Below, in pieces: positions 39,402-50,552 of a stretch of DNA of 64,000 nucleotides (position 1 is its first letter; each line of letters starts with the position of its first letter). The notes under the pieces are model-generated. The model worked only from the letters and a program-made list of their open reading frames with translations. It searched no databases and was not told where the DNA came from. Source of the stretch: Prorocentrum cordatum (Eukaryota > Sar > Dinophyceae > Prorocentrales > Prorocentraceae). Where the stretch lies: positions 1-64,000 of the forward strand of contig CAUYUJ010019919.1 of the NCBI GenBank assembly GCA_963575745.1. Reading direction: 5' to 3'. The position numbers and the translations under genes were made by a program.

Positions 39402-41691
39402 ACGTGTTGGCTGGTCTATGCGATCGGCACATGAAGTTATCACCGACGAGAATGTGTATTTCTCTCTACTGGCGGTGGCACCTCGTGATTTCCGAGGCTT
39501 ACTGGAAGCTGGAGTGCAACGGTGGCAGATGCGGCGTGCACAGCAGCATCCCCCAGGCTATGATGGCGAGGTCCTCTGGTATCGGGCAGTTCGTGCGTGC
39601 ATCCATGGGCCTCGTGCTGTGCGAGACTCGGCGGAGCTGGGAGCTTTGCAGTGTCTGTGGACAGGCGCCATGTGGCCACGAGAGAGAAAGTTCTGCCATG
39701 GCTTTGTTTCGTCGCCTAATTGTCTCGCTTGTTCGGCCATGAGACCCGAGACCCTCGGGCATCGTTGGCTTGGCTGCCCCGCGCTGCTTGAAGGCACCGT
39801 AGCGGACCCGTTGGATGATGACACGCGTGAGCACAAGCGTAGGGTCGCTACGCGGGAGCTGATGCGCAAGGAGGCGCTTGAGTCCGCGGACCCCACGTTC
39901 TTTGATTCGGTCCAGCACGCTTTCGCGATGCCGCTGGTCCCACCTAGCTCTGAGAGGCCCGACAGAACTCCTGAGCAAATTTTTGAATGGGGTGATCCTG
40001 AGGTTCCCTGGGAAGGCACGGTCTACACGGATGAGGCTGGCCAGGATATGCAGGTTCCCGAGCTTGCGCTGTGTGCCTGGGCGATTGTCCAGCTGGATTC
40101 CCAGGGCCGCCCGTCCAAAGCCAGGTTTGGAAGCCTCCCAGGGATCCAGTCGGTGCCCAGAGCTGCCAGGTATGCAGGATACCAGGCCATTCTCGCTTCG
40201 CGGTGTGTAACTAGAATCGTAAGTGATCGCCTTTCCCTGGTCCAAGAGGGCGAGCGTTGGGGCGAGAGCGAGGTTTCGGCCGCCGCTCGCCACGCCGAGA
40301 TTTGGCGAGCCATAAGAGCCACGGTCGAGCGGCAGGCCCGCCCCCCGCCCCGCTTTGCCTGGACCCCGTCTCACAAAACGGCCGAAGAGGCGCTTAGTCG
40401 GGGGGTGGGGGTGATGGCCTGGCTGGGGAACGCGTGGGCGGATTTCTTTGCCACTGTGGCGCTGCATGTTGTCACGATCAGCCCTAATTTCGGCAAAGGC
40501 CTGGAATTGCGCCTCGCCGAAGCTGTCAATCGCGCCAGGTTTGTGGCTTGTGCTGGCAAGCGAGTGCTGAGCTCAGGACGGTGGGATGGCCCCAAGGACG
40601 AGCCCCGTGCCCGCAAGCCCCCGCCAAAGCCGCCCAGCCTTGCCATTGTTTCTCATGATCTGGCGCCCGATGGAAAGGGTTTCAGATGCAGGAATTGTAA
40701 CAGAGCGGGGTTTTCGGAAGAGACGATCCGCGGTCTGCTGACCCGCCCCTGTCGGCCCTCCACCCTGCTCCGAGTTCGAGCCGCGGCTTTTTTGGCGGCG
40801 CACAGCCCATCCAGAGCCGAGGAGAACACTGCTCCCCCCTCGTCCCAGTCTGCCCTTGCCCTGGGTCTGGCGGCCGCGGCAGCGTGTGCTGCGACGGCGC
40901 GTCGCGGCGACTCCTGCGCTTCGCAGGGAAGGCCTGAGCAAGGGCGTGAAGATAGCAGGTCTCCCCGACGCGAGGGCTGTGCCGCCCCTGCTGCGCGCTC
41001 AGCCACGGCGAGAGATGGAGGCGGTGGGGGCCCGTCGTTGTCGTCGTCGGAGAGGCGGAGGAGGGATTCGACCGAGGAGCGGCTAGCCGCGCGCACGGCT
41101 CGCCTCCTCAGAGCTGCAGAAGGCACACCCGCTACTCTTGTCTCTGTCGCCTCGCCTCCCACTCTTGCGCCACCCACGGCAGGATTGCTGGAGGCCCCCC
41201 TGGAGGAGCAGGATGCGGGTGATTTGCGGGTGGGCGACTCGACGCGCGAGGAGGCTAGGAGGGCGGGGAATCGTGCGATGCGAACTCGTGCGATGCGCCC
41301 TGCCGCTGGCCCCTCGCCTGCGGCGGCGCCTGGAGCGGCGCAGCCTGCGGCCGCTGCCCCCGCTGCCCTGCAGGTGCAGGGCCAGGGCTCCCGAGCTGCC
41401 GCCGCTGCTGCTATCGCCGTGGGGGCGGGTGGTCGTGGGGAGCGTGATGAGGAGGTCTCGAGTGTGCTTGGACACGAGATCATCCAGCGACCGCCTTTCA
41501 CGGTTTGTCAGCGATGTGGAGCGTACGCCAAGCGGCAAGGGCGGCTTTTGGGGGCCCCCTGCCTTGGCGTCCTCCCCGCCCCTGCACGGTGTGCCAACCC
41601 CGCGGAGCGGGAACCGGCCAAGCGCCGTGACCGCCTGGTGGCGAAGCTCCACCCTGTGACGGGGGCCCCCCTCGCTCCTGGTCGGGGTTAG
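39230..41691 (+). pseudogene. Element 2 ORF2, C-terminal part: RNase H and zinc knuckles
   Basis: The frame resumes with LELPYLYASWLWEAK and the WSKVTGPLSALWMTLRRVGW block seen before RNase H in such elements. Then come a CLAC...GHRWLGC cluster (residues 160-178 counted from 39244) and RNase H: VYTDEAG with Asp263, a Gly at 312 (RYAGYQAI) where the catalytic Glu belongs, SD at 327-328, WTPSH and Asp400 in NAWADFF. Two knuckles follow, CRNCNRAGF...RPC (482-503) and CQRCGAYAKRQGRLLGAPC near 41510, separated by an Ala/Arg-rich spacer. TAG ends it at 41689-41691. The lost Glu is one transition (GAA/GAG to GGA) and would cripple RNase H. Confidence 0.82.
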
Positions 41692-41948
41692 GCCCCAGGT
41701 CCTTCAGGTCTCTGGCGAGGCCCTGCAGGCTGTGTTTGCCTTTTTGGTGCGGTCTGGCGACCGCCTCTGTGCTCTGGCCCCTTTTTGGGTCTCTAGAGTT
41801 GCCTTGCAGGCTCGGCCTGCCCTTGCGCGCGGTCTGGGGACCGTGTACTGTGCTCTGGAGCCTGGAGAGGCCCCAAGAGCCCTCGGCCCTAGTGGCCCGT
41901 CACAAGTACAGGGCTGCGTTCGACCACGGACGCGGTCTCTTTGACGAG
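41692..41948 (+). other. Element 2 3' UTR
   Basis: Non-coding, with three loosely repeated CTCTGG...GGTCTGG(C/G)GACCG blocks, ending at GACGAGCG before the (CA)n run. No poly(A) tail is seen. Confidence 0.6.
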
Positions 41949-42003
41949 CGACACACACACACACCACACACACACACACCACACACACACACTGTGTGTG
42001 TGT
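41949..42003. repeat. (CA)n tract at the 3' edge of element 2
   Basis: ACACACAC with two CACC interruptions, then CTGTGTGTGTG. The 5' flank of element 2 is the same repeat with the same kind of CACC interruption, consistent with insertion into (CA)n. Confidence 0.92.
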
Positions 42004-42719
42004 TGCCTTCATGAATGGAGTCGGGGGCGGCAAAGAGGGGGGGGATATCATGTCGTGGGCCACGATATCTCCCCAGACTTCATGGCGGCCCTTCTTATTT
42101 CATTACGTTCCCTGGCCCCCCCGCTGGGCCGCGCACATGCCGCCGGTCATGATTTGCACCCCCCCCTCTTGGACCCCCCCCCCTTGGCCGCTCCCGATGG
42201 AGATTTTTCACCGTTTTCAGCCTCTGGGGGGCCCCAGGACCGTCAGTGAAAACGACTCGGGATGGAAACCGAGGGCCCGCAAAGTGTGCAGTGACCACAC
42301 TGTGGGGTGAATCGGCACGGATTCCGGGTGACCGCACAAGTTTCCCAATGTGCCGCAGTTTTCAACCCTCGATGTTCCGGGTACTCGGACTTTTTCGTGG
42401 GTTCCCGGAGGTCTTCCAGCTTCGAGCTACTTTCTAGCAGCTGCGCATCGCCGAGAGCGTTCCGGGGGTGCCCGAAACATCTCCAGCGGCCGGCAGAGGC
42501 GGGAGGTATGGCCCGAGAACCAAACCGCCAGTGCAACGTATTTAGAGATCAGAAAAGCCACCCCCATATTAAGCGCCCCGACAAGCGGAGCCGTGCAGCA
42601 AGCGCACCCAAGGGAGCAGTCGAACATGGCAGGGCTGATTCGTAAACGCCCAAGGCCGTGTAGTGAACGCCAGTGGTCGGGGTCTGGGTGGCTTTTCCTC
42701 CCGTGGGTACACGCTGGTC
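42004..42719. other. Low-repeat sequence, no gene recognised
   Basis: Contains a GATATCATGTCGTGGGCCACGATATC hairpin-like block (42043-42070; only its arms GATATC and CCACGATATC are exact) and blocks at 42400-42480 related to 16805-16880 (AGCAGCTGCGC...). Open frames are short. Confidence 0.4.
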
Positions 42720-42885
42720 GTTGAAAGTAGGTATTTTTGGACCCCCAGATCCCAATCAACTTCCAGCGCCTTCCTTAGCCTTCCTACTTCAAGAATCGAC
42801 GCGTTTTTGCTGTGCTTGTTTTATTCTCTGGGGCTGCCTGAGCCCAATCAGCTTCATCCGCCTTCCTACTTCCTGTTCTTACCTA
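42720..42885. repeat. Dispersed repeat family J, copy 2
   Basis: CCCAGATCCCAATCAACTTCC, CGCCTTCC and CTGAGCCCAATCAGCTTCA in the same order as 28724-28870 and 49855-50010. Confidence 0.65.
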
Positions 42886-43299
42886 CAGTGGGGGCGCGTA
42901 CCAAGAAACCAGCTGGATTTTGCCAGGGTGCCCGGGGTTTCTTGGATTTCGATGGGCCCCCGATAAGATCCTGACGATTTTCGATCGACACTTCAATGGG
43001 TTCTCACTGAACCAATCGCGGATTTCAGGGTCGGGCTTCCTGCGGAGGTCTCTTGTGGCCGAGCCCCCACCTGCACTTCTGCCGGCCGACGTGTACTGAC
43101 CACCAGCGCGGAGGCCTGCTCCACTGCTGTGGCCTCCGAGGGCCCCCGCGGGGCCCCCATCGGGACCGTCCACGGAGGCGGCTCTCGGGGCGCCGAGCCG
43201 GCCCTCGCGGGAGGGGGGGGCCTCCGGCCCCCCCCCGCAGTGCAACGCGCATTCTTTCGGGAAACAAGAAGTGGCAGAAACATAAAACCCCCATCCATC

Positions 43300-43483
43300 T
43301 ACTCCAGATTTCGTCATAAAGGGAGGGGGGTCTCATTTCGGGGGGGGGTCTCTTCCAGGCTATCTTGGAGGGCCTGGGGGGGTCTGGGGACGATGTTTTG
43401 GAGGGTTCTCCCACGGGGGGGGTCTGAAATGGCCTGTCTTGGAGGGTCCAGACCCCCTCCCTTTTATTACGAAATCTGGAGTA
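43300..43483. mobile_element. MITE H with 34-bp terminal inverted repeats and TA flanks
   Basis: Left arm TACTCCAGATTTCGTCATAA then AGGGAGGGGGGTCT; right arm AGACCCCCTCCCTTTTATTA then CGAAATCTGGAGTA. The arms differ at only a few positions. Both ends are TA, as expected for a TA target duplication of the Tc1/mariner superfamily. No transposase is encoded. Confidence 0.85.
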
Positions 43484-43628
43484 CCCTGCCACCATCTAGG
43501 AGTACTCTACAGACGCCGGGGCGTCTGTACGCCGAGCAGCCGGGGCGTCCATACGCCGAGCTCCCTGGCCGACCAGACGACGCGGTGTTTGCATCGAGCC
43601 CTTCCCTAGAGGAACGAGCAATGAAACA

Positions 43629-43783
43629 AACATAAAAACTCGGAGGTCCGCGCGGACTTCTCGGATCGGCGCCGGACCACCCTCCCTGGCGCGCGGAGCG
43701 CGCCAGGGGCGGCGCCGGAGGCGCCGCCGGGGGGCCCCAGCGCCGATCCGAGAGATCCGCGCGGACCTCCGATTTTTATGTTT
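43629..43783. mobile_element. Inverted-repeat element family C, copy 1
   Basis: AACATAAAAACTCGGAGGTC then CGCGCGGA at the left and TCCGCGCGGACCTCCGATTT then TTATGTTT at the right, about 50 bp of arms in all. The middle is itself a GGCGCCGGAGGCGCC palindrome, so the whole element can form one long hairpin. Confidence 0.87.
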
Positions 43784-44029
43784 GCGTCACTTTATGTTCC
43801 CCTAATTCTGCTTCGGGCGATGCCCTCCGGACCCGTCGGCGTTGGCGGCGTCGCCTTGCCGGTGCTTCGCGGGGGCGCGTTCGGGAGGCTCCCGTCGCCG
43901 CGCGGAGGGGCGCGGCTCAGCCGAGGCTCGTGGAGGGGTCAGGGGCCGCTCTGGCGCCACACCCCCCTGCCGAGGCCCCGAGGGGGCCCAAGAGGGCCAC
44001 GGACGCTCAAAGGTGTTCATCTCCCCCCC

Positions 44030-44572
44030 TCGTCCTCGTCGTCGTCCTCCTCCTCTTCCCTTCCTCCATTCTCCTCCTCCTCCTCCTCCTCCTCCTCCTC
44101 CTCCTCGTCCTTCTTTTTCTCCTCCTCCTCCTCCCCAGACGGCGACGACGACCACGACGACGACCGCCAACACAGAGGCGACAAGGACGACCACCGCCAC
44201 GACGAGGACGACGACCACGACCACGGCGCCGCCGACGGCGCCGCCGCCGGCGACCGCCCGGGCCTCCCAGGTGGGCCCTGCCCGACCGCCTCGGCCGGCG
44301 CAGCTGGCAGGAGCCGTCGCCGCGGTGCGCCCCCGCAGGCGCCGGCCCCGGGCGCAGCGGCCCGACCGCCTCGGCCAGAGGAGGAGGAGGAGGAGGAGGA
44401 GGAGGAGGGAAAAAAAGAAGGAGGAGACGAGGAGGAGGAGGAGGAGGAGGAGGAGGAGAAGGGGAGGAGGAGGAGGAGGAGGAGGAGGAGAAGGGGAGGA
44501 GGAGGAGGAGGAGGAGGAGGAGGAGGAGGAGGAGGAGGAGGAGGAGGAGGAGGAGAGGAGGAGGAGGACCCC
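44030..44572. repeat. (CTC)n, (GAC)n and (GAG)n arrays
   Basis: CTC 44030-44135, GAC/CGA 44140-44235, GAG 44378-44570. The CTC and GAG blocks form a loose inverted repeat around 44140-44370. Confidence 0.93.
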
Positions 44573-44577
44573 CTCGA

Positions 44578-44785
44578 GTCTGGACGCCCGAAAGGGGTAC
44601 GGAAAGAATGGGTGCAATGCCCAGCAGCAGTTCCTGCTCATTTCGAGCAGGACTCGCTGTCGGTGCCGCCGCGGCCTGTGTCCATTCGAGACAGAAGGCC
44701 GCCCGCCGAACAGCGGCCGCTGTTGCTTTGGGACAAGATGTGTTGTTGGGCGTTGTACCCATGCTTTCCGTACCCATCTGGGCGT
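44578..44785. mobile_element. Inverted-repeat element family E, copy 2 (complete)
   Basis: Left arm TGGACGCCCGAAAGGGGTAC, GGAAAGAATGGGTGCAATGC; right arm GTACCCATGCTTTCCGTACC, CATCTGGGCGTCCA. The arms are about 50 bp with small differences. Same internal order as 14846-15045. Confidence 0.82.
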
Positions 44786-44929
44786 CCAAATCGAGCCATG
44801 AGCAGAAATCAAGGCGGGAGGTGTTTTTCAAGAGGTTCGGCCTCCGGGGGCCCCTGCCAGGCCTCGGGGCCGTCGAAAAGGGGCTCAGGATGAGCAGCTG
44901 GTCATGGGACGGGGGATGGTATGGGGAGC

Positions 44930-45072
44930 GAACAAGCACAACAAGGCGGAGGTCCGCGCGAATTTCTGGGATCGGCGCTGGACCCCGCCAGGGGGGCGGC
45001 GCTGGAGGCGCCGCCAGGGGGGTCCAGTGCCGATCCGAGCAATCCGCGCGGACCTCCGAGTTGTTATGTTTA
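44930..45072. mobile_element. Inverted-repeat element family C, copy 2
   Basis: GGCGGAGGTCCGCGCGAATT at the left and CCGCGCGGACCTCCGAGTTG then TTATGTTTATG at the right, around a GCCGCC palindromic core matching 43629-43783. Confidence 0.85.
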
Positions 45073-45309
45073 TGTCATTGTTCGTTTCCCCAGATGGGTC
45101 GAGGCCGCGAGGTCATGACTAGATCATGGTGTGGGGGCTCTGGGGCGGGCGCAGCTGTCGGGGCTCGGGTGAGCGACGGAGGCGAACGGGCTCGTCTTAA
45201 GGACATTGGCGCGTAAGCTGCCCGCGTAGGGCCGCGCGTAAGCGTCTTCGCGTGCCGCTCTGGCGGCCCGCGTCAGCCACCGCGTGAGGCCGCTATGCCA
45301 TCGTGCGCG

Positions 45310-45465
45310 CGACCTGTTAATTTTCGTCACTTATGTAGCAGGGGTCAGCTTATGTCTCTTATGTAGCTTATGTGTGCTTCTTTTCGTCGCTTATTTATGT
45401 CGCGTATGTATGTCGCTTATTCCGCTAATGTATGCTCATTTTCGTCGCTCATGTAGGCCACTCTG
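45310..45465. repeat. TCGCTTATGTA minisatellite
   Basis: Degenerate tandem units around TCGCTTATGTA and CTTATGTAGC. Sequence 45470-45965 after it has no recognisable gene. Confidence 0.75.
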
Positions 45466-45969
45466 CCTGTCCCAGGGCTTGGAATGCCCAGGTGGGCGAT
45501 TCCCCCTGTCTGCCCTCCATTGGCCCGGGGCTTTAGGAGCTATATATGCGTCGGAGGTGGACAGACCTCCTACCCTGACACGTCGATCAAGGAATTGGCC
45601 GTTTTCGTTCTCGAGAGGGCGTCGCGGCCGTCATTTTTGCGGGTCCAGGTCCGTCGGTTTTGGTCCCAGGCCGTTTTCACTAAGGGGAGGTCTACCAAAG
45701 GGAGGTTTGTCCACCGCCGAATGCGGCCACCCTGGCTTGGCGCTTGGCGACAGGGCCCTGCCTGACCCGGGTCTGCGCCGAACTGGGTCATTGCGTCCCC
45801 CAAGCTGACACAGGGCCTGTGAGTATGATACCAATCATATGCAAATACACCATTCGTTGAGCGACTACAACACGACCTGAGCGTTTACAGCACTACCTGA
45901 TCAGCCTTTCGGCGAATACAAGTACACATGTATCCTTTGTATGTGGTATAACAGCGTCGATGAGTATCA

Positions 45970-46153
45970 GTGGGGTCGGAGGATCACGCCGCATCGCCGG
46001 TGTATCGGCGATGCGGCTCGATGTGGGCCCGTCTTTCTCCACGCCGACGTTGCCGATGCATCGCCGATGTCGCCAGTGCATCGCCGATGCGCTGCGATGC
46101 ATCGGCGGTGCGGCGCGATCCTCCGACCGTCGACCCCATCTGTTCGGACCCCA
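45970..46153. mobile_element. Inverted-repeat element family A, copy 3 (complete)
   Basis: GTGGGGTCGGAGGATCACGC at the left; GCGCGATCCTCCGACC, an inserted GTCGACC, and CCCATCTGTTCGGACCCC at the right. Internal GATGTGGGCCC and CGATGCATCGCCGATG units. Confidence 0.85.
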
Positions 46154-47455
46154 GCCGAAAGGCCTCCATCGAGGTGGTTGGGATGCTCTGGGCTCTTGTT
46201 GGGCTTGCCATGGCTCGGACGTCCACTCGCCGCATCATGATGTTACCTGCGCTTACTTCTCTAAAGATGACCCAGGATGCTCCTCGATGGTCCTCGCCAA
46301 AGAAACATGCACACGTCCGAGCGATGCCAAGCTACTTCTACCAAGCTTCACCCCGATCTTGGCTTCCTCTTCGTCCTTCTCCTCGAACTCCTTCCCCTGC
46401 CCTGGTTTCTGTCGCCTCAGGGTCCAGCCCTGATTATTCATTCGGATGTGTTCGCCCTAGTTGCTCGGATTTCCGCGAGTGCTAAGAGGGCAGAAGTTAT
46501 GAACGCCAGCGATCTGGGCCAACGGGCCTCCGCCCACTTAGCGGCGTTGTCTACCCCTTGGCTTTGAGCCGGCTCAGGAGCGGAGGTGGCCCAGCATTGG
46601 TTCTCACCAGCAGAGGGGGAGAAAGGGGCCCCTCCATTGCCATTCGAACAACTGGTCAGTTTCGACCCCGGGAGGGGCCTGAGGACCGATTTTGAGTGAG
46701 TTTGTTCTCATGCACCCTCCCGCTTGGCCGACTTTCTCTCGGCGTATTTCTAGCCTCGGACCCCCCCGCCGCCTCCAACCCTAAGCCATTCAGGGCGCTG
46801 GCAACCTAAGCCAGATTCTGCCAGAGATGACCCGCCTTATCCTCCACTTGCAGTCTCCGATCCCCTTCGGCAAGCCCCGTCACGGTGATCCACGCAGGCG
46901 AGAAGGTAAAAAAGCGCAGCCGTCGCCATTCATGCTCCGCGGAGGCCCTCGAGTCGCGCCGGTTGCCACTGTCAGTGGACGAGCGCGTTGCTGATCCGCG
47001 CTGCGAGCACGCTCGCATGGCCGCCCTGCTGGCGTGGGCGACCCACCAGCGCCGCTGCGACGAGGTGTGCTTCCTTGGCATTTCGAACCAGCTCGCTTCC
47101 TCCCAGCCGGCGCTGACGTCGGCGCTCGGTACAAGTCGAGGACAGGGATGCTGTCCGGGTGCTTGCTGTGCACGATCGACGACGTCGTCCCCTGACGGCC
47201 CCACATCTGCGGTGTGCGTTCCACTTGGTGCAGGACTTCAACCTTGGCGCGGGGTGAGCGCATGGTCATTGCGAGCCCCAGCACTGGCGGGCGCGGTCGC
47301 GTGCCCGAAAGAAAAAAAGCAAAGCAACAAACAGAGAATGTAAAAACGTTCCAAAGCTTTTTTTGCATCGTTCCAGAGCGGTCAGGCACGCTCTGGAACA
47401 GCCCCGGTGCCCGATAGATCTTCCAGATCCGCCACCAGGGCTCAAGAGACGGGGT
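46154..47455. other. Low-repeat region, no gene recognised
   Basis: About 1.3 kb with unbiased sequence. Frames of 130-190 codons are open on the minus strand (46806-47204, 46880-47458) and about 150 on the plus strand (46885-47343). None shows a domain I recognise, and the competing frames argue against a conserved CDS. A GAGCGATGCCAAGC block at 46318 is the reverse of one in RPL36 intron 3. Confidence 0.35.
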
Positions 47456-47460
47456 CAAAA

Positions 47461-47582
47461 CGGGGGTCAGTCAGGGCGCCCGATCTTGCAGGATCCTGCG
47501 TAGCCAGCCAGGGTTGCTCTGACCCAGGCTGGCGTGCAGGATCCTGCAGGATCCTGCAGAAGACCCCTGACTGACCCGGGTC
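47461..47582. mobile_element. Foldback element (GGGTCAGTCAGGG arms)
   Basis: Left GGGTCAGTCAGGGCGC...TTGCAGGATCCTGC; right GCAGGATCCTGCAGAAGACC, CCTGACTGACCCG. The GCAGGATCCTGC core is a perfect 12-bp palindrome present three times. Confidence 0.75.
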
Positions 47583-47618
47583 CTGACTCACACGGGTCTG
47601 GACTCACCTGGGTCAGTA

Positions 47619-47935
47619 GATCCCCGACGCCAGTTCGCAGATAGAGAGAGAGAGAGAGAGAAAAACAGAGTTCCGATTCTTCCCATCTCGATCTTGTTTT
47701 GTTCCCCTCGTCGCCTCAGCGAAGCAATCCTGCGCGCCAATCCTGGCCCGGACGGTCCCGGGCCCAGGGACGGGCGTGTGCGCAGATCCCCGACGCCAGT
47801 TCTCAGAGAGCTCCGACTCCTCCCGTCTCGATGGTGGCTTCTTCCGTCTTCGCTTCAACGAAGCACTGATGCACGCCGATCCTTGCCCGGGCGGACCTGG
47901 GCCCAAGGACAGGCGCATGCGCTTCCCTGGCCAGG
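47619..47935. repeat. Tandem duplication, about 165 bp
   Basis: AGATCCCCGACGCCAGTT at 47619 and again at 47784 opens two related blocks with AGCGAAGCA/ACGAAGCA and GGGCCCA(A)GGACNGGCG. The first copy has gained a (GA)n run at 47640-47662. Confidence 0.8.
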
Positions 47936-48734
47936 CCAGGAGAGCGCGCCGAGCCTGGGACCATGCTGGGCCTGGCCAGGATCGGTGCGCGGCGGGGGCG
48001 TTGGCTAAGGAATGTGCCCAGGAGGTTTCAGACTCCGGAGGGTTCCTCATCCGGTGATGGCGGCAGCGATGTCCATGGCCAATCCACGGTTGGAGTTCTA
48101 CCGGCTTCAGACCCTGGACTTTTTGCCCAGTGGTTCCTCTTCCAATACCCTCGCCATGTGCGCACGATTGCACTCCTCTTCCTGGGAGCCTCCATCCTCC
48201 CTCTTGGCTCCTCCCGCCCAGCTCCCCCGTCTTGGCTCCTCGTTCCTCTTCCCGCACTCCGGCCGATGCGCTGGACGCTTCCTTATAACGTATGGAGGGT
48301 GGTTGGTTTTCAAAAGGAGACAGTCGCCTTAGCGCCGCGCGCAGTCGTCGTAAGATGTCCCATCAATTCAGCGCATGGAGAACGGTCGATCTTCAACATG
48401 TAGCTCTCGCCTCGGTGCCGCGCTTTTTTGTTTTCAACGCTTCGCTTCCATCAGCTACCCAGATGGATATGGTCTTGCCTTTTGTGCTCCTTATACATAT
48501 GAGTAGAGGGGCTGGACCCTTAATGGGCAGCTCGTCCTTCAAGCGGGAGGCTTCCTTAGTTAGTGCAGACGTCGGTGGTCTGGGGAGGGTGGAGGAGTAG
48601 GAGGATAATAAAGAGGAGCTCGAGGCCAGGTGTTTGGGAGTTTTCAGTGAGGGGTTCTGGTTTCTACGAGGTTCTGCGGGACTCGACTTAAGCAGCAGGG
48701 GGAAGGATCCCAGAGCCAGGGGAGGGAGGACTAA

Positions 48735-48965
48735 GGAATGGCCTCCCTCCTTCCCCCCTCTGCCCCATCCTTTTTTCCCCCCCTGCCTCCCTTTCCCCCT
48801 CTACCTCTGATCCCTTCTCCCTCCATCCCCTTCACCCTCTCTCGTTCTCGCTTCTCACCCCCTCCCTCTCCCCCACTCGCCCTCAGCCCATCTTTCCCGT
48901 CCATCCATCATCCTCTCTTCTTCCTTCCTTCATCCTTTCCGCCGGCCCTCTTTCCCCATTGCCTT
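48735..48965. repeat. Polypyrimidine tract
   Basis: CCTCCCTT/CCCTCTC units. The preceding 47936-48734 and following 48966-49850 are low-repeat with no gene recognised. 49115-49520 is open in three frames without a recognisable domain. Confidence 0.75.
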
Positions 48966-49854
48966 TGTCAGTTCGAAGGCTTCTGCGATAACCCCGAGAC
49001 GATTTGAGACTAGGGAGGGTAGTCTGGTACCCGCAGAAAGGAAATCGTGACATATTTTGAGGTCGTCGACCAGACCACATCCAGGAACCATTTCACGAGA
49101 AAAGGGGGTGCTGTATGATTTTTGTAGCCATATTGGCATCAAGACGTTTGGCTCGATGCCCACATGTGGCAACCGATAGTGGCCTCGATCGCTTGGTCGA
49201 ACATGTTTTCTGTGTTGCTGAACAGGTGCATACACTTCCCAACCTCCAGAGTGCTGATCTTGATGTGGATTGCAAGCAGAGGCGTTGCAGGCGAGCCGCC
49301 GTTGCCGGTCGTAGCATTCTCTTGCGCATCATCTGCAAGAGGATCGGATTCGTCTCGGCAGCATTGTTCTCTTTATGGCGAGGCTTGGAGAGATTGGCGA
49401 TACTACCAAGAACAGCTTGGGAAAGGCGAGATGAGCTTCCCGCATCCTCTCGACAAGTTTTATTCAGTCTTGGGTGTGCCAATTGGTGTGCCTCCAATGG
49501 TTGGAATCCCTTCTGACTAGGCAAGTCCCTACGCTCCACAAAGCAAGGCGTGCGTAGTGGGTTGCTGCTGGCGTCAAGTTCAGGACGCAGAGTTCGACTC
49601 AGAGCAATGAGGAACCATCAAGAAGGCGCGTTGCCTCACACTAGAGTTCACGCCCCTAGCACGATGTTGTGCGGTTTTCCTCTTGCCTTTTTCTGCATAA
49701 GCTCGCAATGTCTGCGCTGTGCTCTTTCTGATCCACTGCACCAAGCACAAAGTCATAAGACATTTTAGGGCCTGCCCCGCTCGACATTCTGGCCACCTTC
49801 CTTCTTCCTTCCTTTGTCGGGGTTTTGCCGAGACCGCGACGCAGATATTTGAAG

Positions 49855-50010
49855 GTGGGTACGTTTGTATTCGCAGTTCCCGATGTACTTCCAGCGCCTT
49901 CCTGACTCAATATCGCAGGCTTCCTGCTTTAGCCGCCTACTATGTGGGCATGCCGAAGCCGAATCTACTTCAGATCACCTTCCTGTCTTATGGTTCTGCC
50001 GATGTTCTCC
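49855..50010. repeat. Dispersed repeat family J, copy 3
   Basis: GTGGGTACGTTTGTATTCGC, TTCCAGCGCCTTCCTGACTC and GCCGAATCTACTTCA in the order of the copies at 28724 and 42720. Confidence 0.65.
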
Positions 50011-50465
50011 TCAAGGGCTGGCATACTTTGAGCCGTCCTATCTGCTTATTCTTCCGACCGCCGTTAATCCCCCATGCCCAATGTTGGGTTCACATCGTTA
50101 TATTTCGAAGCCTCGTGGACATCGCCAGGATCGTCTGCGCACCGTGCGTATTTGGTAGCAGCGTAATCACTCCAAGACATCTGGCGGCTCGATTTTATTC
50201 GCGATGGAACCCTGGACCCTCGACACCTTCCTTCGGATCAGCCTTTTTGTCCGCCTCGGATAAGTCTTGACTGTCCCTGGTCTCGGAACGGCCCTGGGAT
50301 GCACAAGCTCTCAAGAAAATCCGGTAGCATGTCTTTCGAGCCGCCCGATGGATGGGCCTCCGCCCTCGAGAACCGAGGCCCGGGCATCTCTTGGGGGGCC
50401 TGCTGTCCTGCAAGACTCCCAAGGGGAATCCGGCCGTGGCGGCGAGCAGCTCCCCAGAGACTGAG

Positions 50466-50552
50466 ATCCTCCTCCTCCTCCTCCTCCTCCTCCTCCTCCC
50501 TCCTCCTCCTCCTCCTCCTCCTCCTCCTCTTCCTCCTCCTCCTCCTGGACCT
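50466..50552. repeat. (CTC)n array
   Basis: Pure CTC with two short interruptions. Confidence 0.95.

Larger units (their letters stand above)
33851..41948 (+). mobile_element. LINE-like retrotransposon, element 2, nearly full length with 5' spliced leader
   Basis: An 8.1-kb unit: DinoSL (33851-33872), 5' UTR to 34050, ORF1 (34051-35262), ORF2 (from ATG 35273 to 41691) and 3' UTR to about 41948. It is bordered by (CA)n on both sides. The coding order is zinc finger and coiled coil; 36-residue repeats; endonuclease; RT; Cys/His cluster; RNase H; two CxxC...C knuckles. Four frame breaks and a lost RNase H glutamate suggest it is no longer active, though some frame changes could be programmed. 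The leader at its 5' end implies that the parental RNA was trans-spliced. Confidence 0.88.

Noticed and set aside
46806-47458. Protein gene on the minus strand in the low-repeat region
   Set aside because: Three competing frames, no recognisable domain and no AG|G-flanked structure I could follow. Kept only as an unassigned region.
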